Shown one piece after another: positions 59,894 to 64,000 of a DNA stretch of 64,000 nt. How positions within the stretch are numbered: the first letter of the stretch is position 1; every line of letters begins with the position of its first letter. The translations under genes and the position numbers were made by a program. The notes under the pieces are model-generated. The model was not told where the DNA came from, searched no databases, and was given only the letters and a program-made list of their open reading frames with translations. This stretch comes from Talaromyces rugulosus (Eukaryota; Ascomycota; Eurotiomycetes; Eurotiales; Trichocomaceae), in assembly GCF_013368755.1 (NCBI RefSeq), contig NC_049563.1, forward strand, positions 5,146,001 to 5,210,000, in the 5' to 3' direction.

Positions 59894-60970
59894 ATGAGCT
59901 TTCTATCTCAGATTCCAGTCATAGGGAACGAGATAGATGGCCTCGTGCAAAGATCCCAATGGCGAGACGCCGAGAGCGTTCTGCTCCGCATGCTTCACGA
60001 AGCAGAGCATCATCCACCGTCCTCTCCCCGCGAGAGCACAGAAAACCAACAGGCAAAGTTGATGCTGGCTCATGTACTTCGCCAAGCCAGTCGTTTTCAT
60101 GATGCCGAGCGGTTGGATGGCGAGGTTCTCACTATTCGGGAGCGTGAACATGGCGAAACAGCTCAGGAAACGTTGATCGTCATGTATAATCTTGCAACCG
60201 ACATAAAATTCCAAACGGGGCGCCTGTTGGAAGGCCTGGCTCTTGAGAGACGCGTCCTGGAGACGGCTGTTCGAGCTTACTGGCCTGAAAACCATGCTGT
60301 GACTGCTGATCAATCTCCGAGCATGGATATTCTGATCCGAATGTGCAATCTGGCTGATACCTTCTTTGCCCACAACCAACCGACTGATGCGGCCCAGCTA
60401 CATGAAACTGTCCTACGTCTATGTACGGCTTCTATTGGACCAGGTCATCCATACACTATCGCTGTTATGGATAGCACTGGAAGGGATTATGTATCCCAAG
60501 GACGCCTTCATGAAGCTGTCCGGTTATTACAAGATGCCGTTGAGGCAGGGAAAGTACACTTGGGAGAACAGGATGCAACAACGCGAAGATGTATTGTACA
60601 CCTGGCCGAGACATACGGGCGCATGACAGCTGAAGGGGACGGGAAAGTCCCCGACGACAGAGTGGTCGTTATCCTCGAGCGAGCCATCAAGATCCTGGAA
60701 GAAAGCATTGGGGTCGACGATACCGACACGGTATCCCTCAAGTACTACTTAGCGGTCGCGTATGCGCGTCTCGACGGGCGGTTTCACGAGTCCGAAGCCT
60801 TGCAGGAACAGGTGCTACTTTGGTGCCGTCGCCAACTAGGCGTACGCACGGAAACGGCGAGCCTTATGGTCCGGAATTTGGTCCTAATGTATCGACAATT
60901 AGGCAGGATGGATAAGGCAAGAGAAGTGGAGAACGAATTCGGGCGAATACGTCGGTCTCAGTCAGATTGA
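59894..60970 (+). CDS. kinesin-light-chain-like TPR repeat protein
   Basis: An intronless frame of 358 residues from the ATG at 59894 (MSFLSQIPVIGNEIDGLVQR); an in-frame ATG at 59813 would add 27 residues. The protein is made of helical repeats of about 42 residues of the TPR_10/12 type: the A-helix pattern ADTFFAHNQPTDAAQLHETV and B-helix LRLCTASIGPGHPYTIAVM are followed by DYVSQGRLHEAVRLLQDAV with HLGEQDATT, and further units up to VYRQLGRMDKAREVE. Six or seven units can be counted. There is no NB-ARC or lipase domain in front, unlike many fungal NLR-type proteins. It is probably a soluble protein-binding scaffold. Function unknown. Confidence 0.78.
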   Translation: MSFLSQIPVIGNEIDGLVQRSQWRDAESVLLRMLHEAEHHPPSSPRESTENQQAKLMLAHVLRQASRFHDAERLDGEVLTIREREHGETAQETLIVMYNLATDIKFQTGRLLEGLALERRVLETAVRAYWPENHAVTADQSPSMDILIRMCNLADTFFAHNQPTDAAQLHETVLRLCTASIGPGHPYTIAVMDSTGRDYVSQGRLHEAVRLLQDAVEAGKVHLGEQDATTRRCIVHLAETYGRMTAEGDGKVPDDRVVVILERAIKILEESIGVDDTDTVSLKYYLAVAYARLDGRFHESEALQEQVLLWCRRQLGVRTETASLMVRNLVLMYRQLGRMDKAREVENEFGRIRRSQSD

Positions 60971-63900
60971 TTTGTATTATTCGCAATATTTATGCCTCTC
61001 TCGGTGTCTCGCCATACGCCTACGATCCTCCAGAACCAGTGTTTCCATTATATTTGACTAGAATTCGCGTCTAGGCTGGAAGTACCCTCTTTTTTTCCCT
61101 TCCGTCGTGGATTGATTTAGCGGCAGGAAGATCTGGCCCCCTTAGTGGGCCAATACTACAAGACTGGTATAAGCTACGAACACGATCGACAGGGACTGCA
61201 TGTTGAATGTTGAGGCGAAACGGAAATACACACCTCACTATTGATTAGTACTCTCGCGGAGAATTATTCCTTCAGGAATGAAGATGTTCTAGAAATCAGG
61301 ATCGAAGGATGCCGAGGTGCGCCTTACGTGAGCTGTGGCGAGCTGTGGTGATGGCCTTGGACTCGGAGAGGTGGATCGATGCAACGTGCGATAATTCACA
61401 GTGATATCACCTCTTTTTTTTTTCGGAACGCACACAAAAAACAGCATAGTACTTTCATGGTCTATACTACTTTTTATTTTCTCTAATGAGATATTCGATA
61501 TTTGCTCGACACCGTTGATATTTCTACAGATAAAGGCTACGAGCAACTTTGATTACCGCCTCATGGATGACTTACCGATTACCAACGAGTTGGTAAATTG
61601 CAGTGCCATGGCGCCGTAATTGATGGAGCGACGAGCTAGAATGTGTATTACGTCGCAATGGAAGCCATTGCTACAGGATTCAAATATACGCATAGTCATA
61701 GGGCTTACACCACTTAATCATAGCAAAGCCACCCCTTTTTCTTCTTTTTTTCCTGGTATGGGGATATTTCAAATTCCAGAACAGGAAAATCATCTGAAAC
61801 TAGAAAGAAGTGAAACATCTAAATAATGATACTAGTTTGTTATTATGGATGGCAATAATATTAACCACGACTCCAAGACCAACATTTCTGATGCCCCGCT
61901 GGCACCGCAGTCTAACCCTAAGATGGGACGACCCGGAAGAATGACCCCGTTGACTATCACTAATTAGGGTAGTGGGTAGTAATAGAATTTCTAGAAACAA
62001 CACGAAGAAGCCTCGATTTTCAAAGTTTCAGCCCTTGACTAGTACTGGACTAGCTAGTGAATGACTAGTGTATTAACTAACTTGCGTAGGGAAAGACCCA
62101 AAAAAAAGACATAAAAAGAAGGCGGACGATCAAATAGCCTTGGCAGGATAGGCGCAGCAAATTACGTAGTTATTTGTTTTTTTATTTATTTACGAGATTC
62201 CTTCTTAGCGTACGAGAGTAGCAGACACAGGGCTAAAAAGATCGTTGATTCAGATTCTAGAGTTTTCAGCCCCCGTGTTCTAGCTTTGCATAGCCGTAAG
62301 CTCCCATGGGGCGGCCTGCATCAGGATCTTGTCTGGTGCCAACTAATTAGTTACTTTGCTAATTACGTATTCTGAAGAACGGAGTAATACGTACTGTTAG
62401 ATTATTAATTATGTGGGTAAGTTTACTATTGTTCCATTATTATCATCATTATTATTGTCGGCCAACATTCCTTTGTTGGACTAACGCTGTGTGCCCGGGA
62501 AATGATAGTATGGAAATTAAATTAAGTTTACTGTTTCACGTCTTCTAAGACCTTCTAGTGCTCTATATTAATTAATATGTTATTATTGATTGGGCGGTGC
62601 TTTCTATGTATGTACGTACAAACCATCGGAGACTACGGACGTTTCCATGTGGATCGGGGTCTGCTCGTGTTCGTTCGTATTCTGTCCACTGGTGCATGTT
62701 ATAGAGCCCGAAGCAGTTTAAATGGCCGCACAATTTCGGTTTATTTCAGGGGATAGAGCAGGTATAGAGCCAATACCTCCACAAGCCAAGCATAGTACCG
62801 GGGTAGGCTTTCTGTCACTCTTAATTTCTAATTCATTATTCTTCGGGATTTTTGAAACAAGACATCCTGACCAAGCACTGGTTTTTTGACTTTCAAGGTT
62901 CGCACGGACTGGTGAAGAAGTCCGAATGTACTTTTGGTTGTTGGGTCCGATTTCGGTCTGGTGAAAAAACACAGGGCTATTTATACGCGTTTGGGAAGGG
63001 AAAAAAAAAACAACTTTGAATAGACGAGATTCATCGCTAAGACTGTCCAGTCATTGGCCACTTTTGAAAGCCTGGGCTGGTAGATCTTCGTGTAGACAAA
63101 CTCACAAGGGACTAACTAAGATGGTGTACCGTTGACCGAAGCCTTACGGGTCAAACACCGTATAGAACCTAGATCCCCCCACTGGGGAGCTCCGTTTTCA
63201 TGCATATCGAAACAACTTCCGTAATCGTGACTCGAGCTACTTTAACTGTTGACTAGTAAGTTGTGAATGACTAGTGAAGGAATACGCTGACAATTCAAAA
63301 AAGGGTTCAGGGCGGTCAAGCTAGTTTTCTCATTGAAAGACGCCGCTATGTTGTCGTATGTTTTTTTTTTTTTACTAGGGAATAACAATACCTGATATAT
63401 ATGCATGTCACAGGGCTTGAAAGCCTCCCCATACGGACCCCGGCGCGCTTCCGGAAGACTATTTTTGCGATTGATCGATGTACTTGGGGGCCAAGTATTA
63501 TTGACTGCGCTCTTGGTCGCACTCTAACAAAGATGCTGCATATGCAGGTGGGAGTTATAAAAAGTTGGAGATAATAATGAAGGGGGGTGAGAGTGCAAGC
63601 CATAGTACTATTATTAGGCAAAATTTATGTACAAACTGGTTAGCTGCATGCGTAACGGCTTTTATTCTCTTTCTCTCTGTACGGAATATACGGGAGTGTA
63701 TCCTTGCATGTATTATTGTATGGTTGGCTGTAATACAATGGTCATTCTGATCCGACAAGGTTATACAATTCGCCCCCAATTCCGCTGGGAGCTCATGCGG
63801 GTTTTTAACATCCGAGTTGAATGTGCACGGGGTACGGAGTATTGTTTTGCTACCTGATCGTCAAAATTGATGACTCCGTAATGCAGTCACGAAGAAGCTC

Positions 63901-64000
63901 TTTTTCTTTTTTCTGATTTTTTGGTCGTTTCTCGTATTCTCAAGTCTACTTTTAATCAGTGCGGAGGAAATCTGTTACTAATTTGGGCAGCGAAGGTAGC
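60971..64000. other. 3-kb terminal stretch without a convincing gene
   Basis: Open frames here lack ATG starts or recognisable content. Noted items are a 40-codon ATG frame at 61845-61967, ACTAGT-type hexamers repeated near 62035-62065 and 63255-63275, and AT-rich islands near 62340-62600. The stretch could belong to the promoter of a gene beyond the window. Confidence 0.4.

Noticed and set aside
62718..62972. 84-codon minus-strand frame
   Set aside because: No ATG at its start (GTG only), no splice-supported upstream exon and no recognisable motif.
1..64000. CRISPR arrays, tRNA or rRNA genes
   Set aside because: No regularly spaced direct repeats and no cloverleaf with a TTCRA-type arm was found by eye; the genome is eukaryotic.

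Overview
This window is nuclear DNA of a filamentous ascomycete, most likely Eurotiales (an Aspergillus/Penicillium/Talaromyces-type genome). The evidence is the many short (about 45-80 nt) GT...CTRAC...AG introns, and the gene set: a cpyA-type carboxypeptidase, a secreted GH92 mannosidase, an APSES factor, PF11951-type Zn2Cys6 factors and a histidine acid phosphatase. Genes lie on both strands without operons. I predict 24 protein-coding genes with fair to high confidence, plus a very small ORF and a decayed transposon. Exon models were built by hand from splice consensus and reading phase; no searches or transcripts were available.

1-23.3 kb is accessory in character. It has a small spliced gene 107 bp from a divergent cytochrome P450. 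A three-gene block (2.9-5.9 kb) follows: two diverged copies of an unnamed small protein flank a gene with a PD...E core like Uma2/restriction-endonuclease-fold proteins. Then come a secreted GH92 alpha-mannosidase, a PHD-finger protein divergent from a Zn2Cys6 factor, a secreted histidine acid phosphatase, and two divergent MFS transporters. A 2.5 kb gene-poor stretch ends this part; it holds a 28-residue CxxCxG ORF and the remains of a hAT-like (DUF659-type) transposase.

23.4-31 kb is housekeeping: vacuolar carboxypeptidase Y, ribosomal protein S18, Mediator subunit 4, the SBDS/Sdo1 ribosome maturation factor, and an AIF/FSP1-like NAD(P)H oxidoreductase. 31-40 kb has a second Zn2Cys6 factor, a small conserved-looking protein behind a long promoter with five CCAAT boxes, and a Gyp5-like TBC Rab-GAP.

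41-61 kb is rich in chromosome and nuclear genes: DNA topoisomerase II, an APSES protein, the ER-shaping reticulon Rtn1, the INCENP/Sli15 subunit of the chromosomal passenger complex, and a kinesin-light-chain-like TPR protein. Topoisomerase II and INCENP, which both act in mitosis, share an identical 12-bp E-box element upstream. The last 3 kb shows no convincing gene.

Points most worth a second look are the 2.9-5.9 kb block, the 28-residue CxxCxG ORF, an 11-nt microexon in one MFS gene, a GC-AG intron in INCENP, two stop-free in-frame introns, and the shared E-box.
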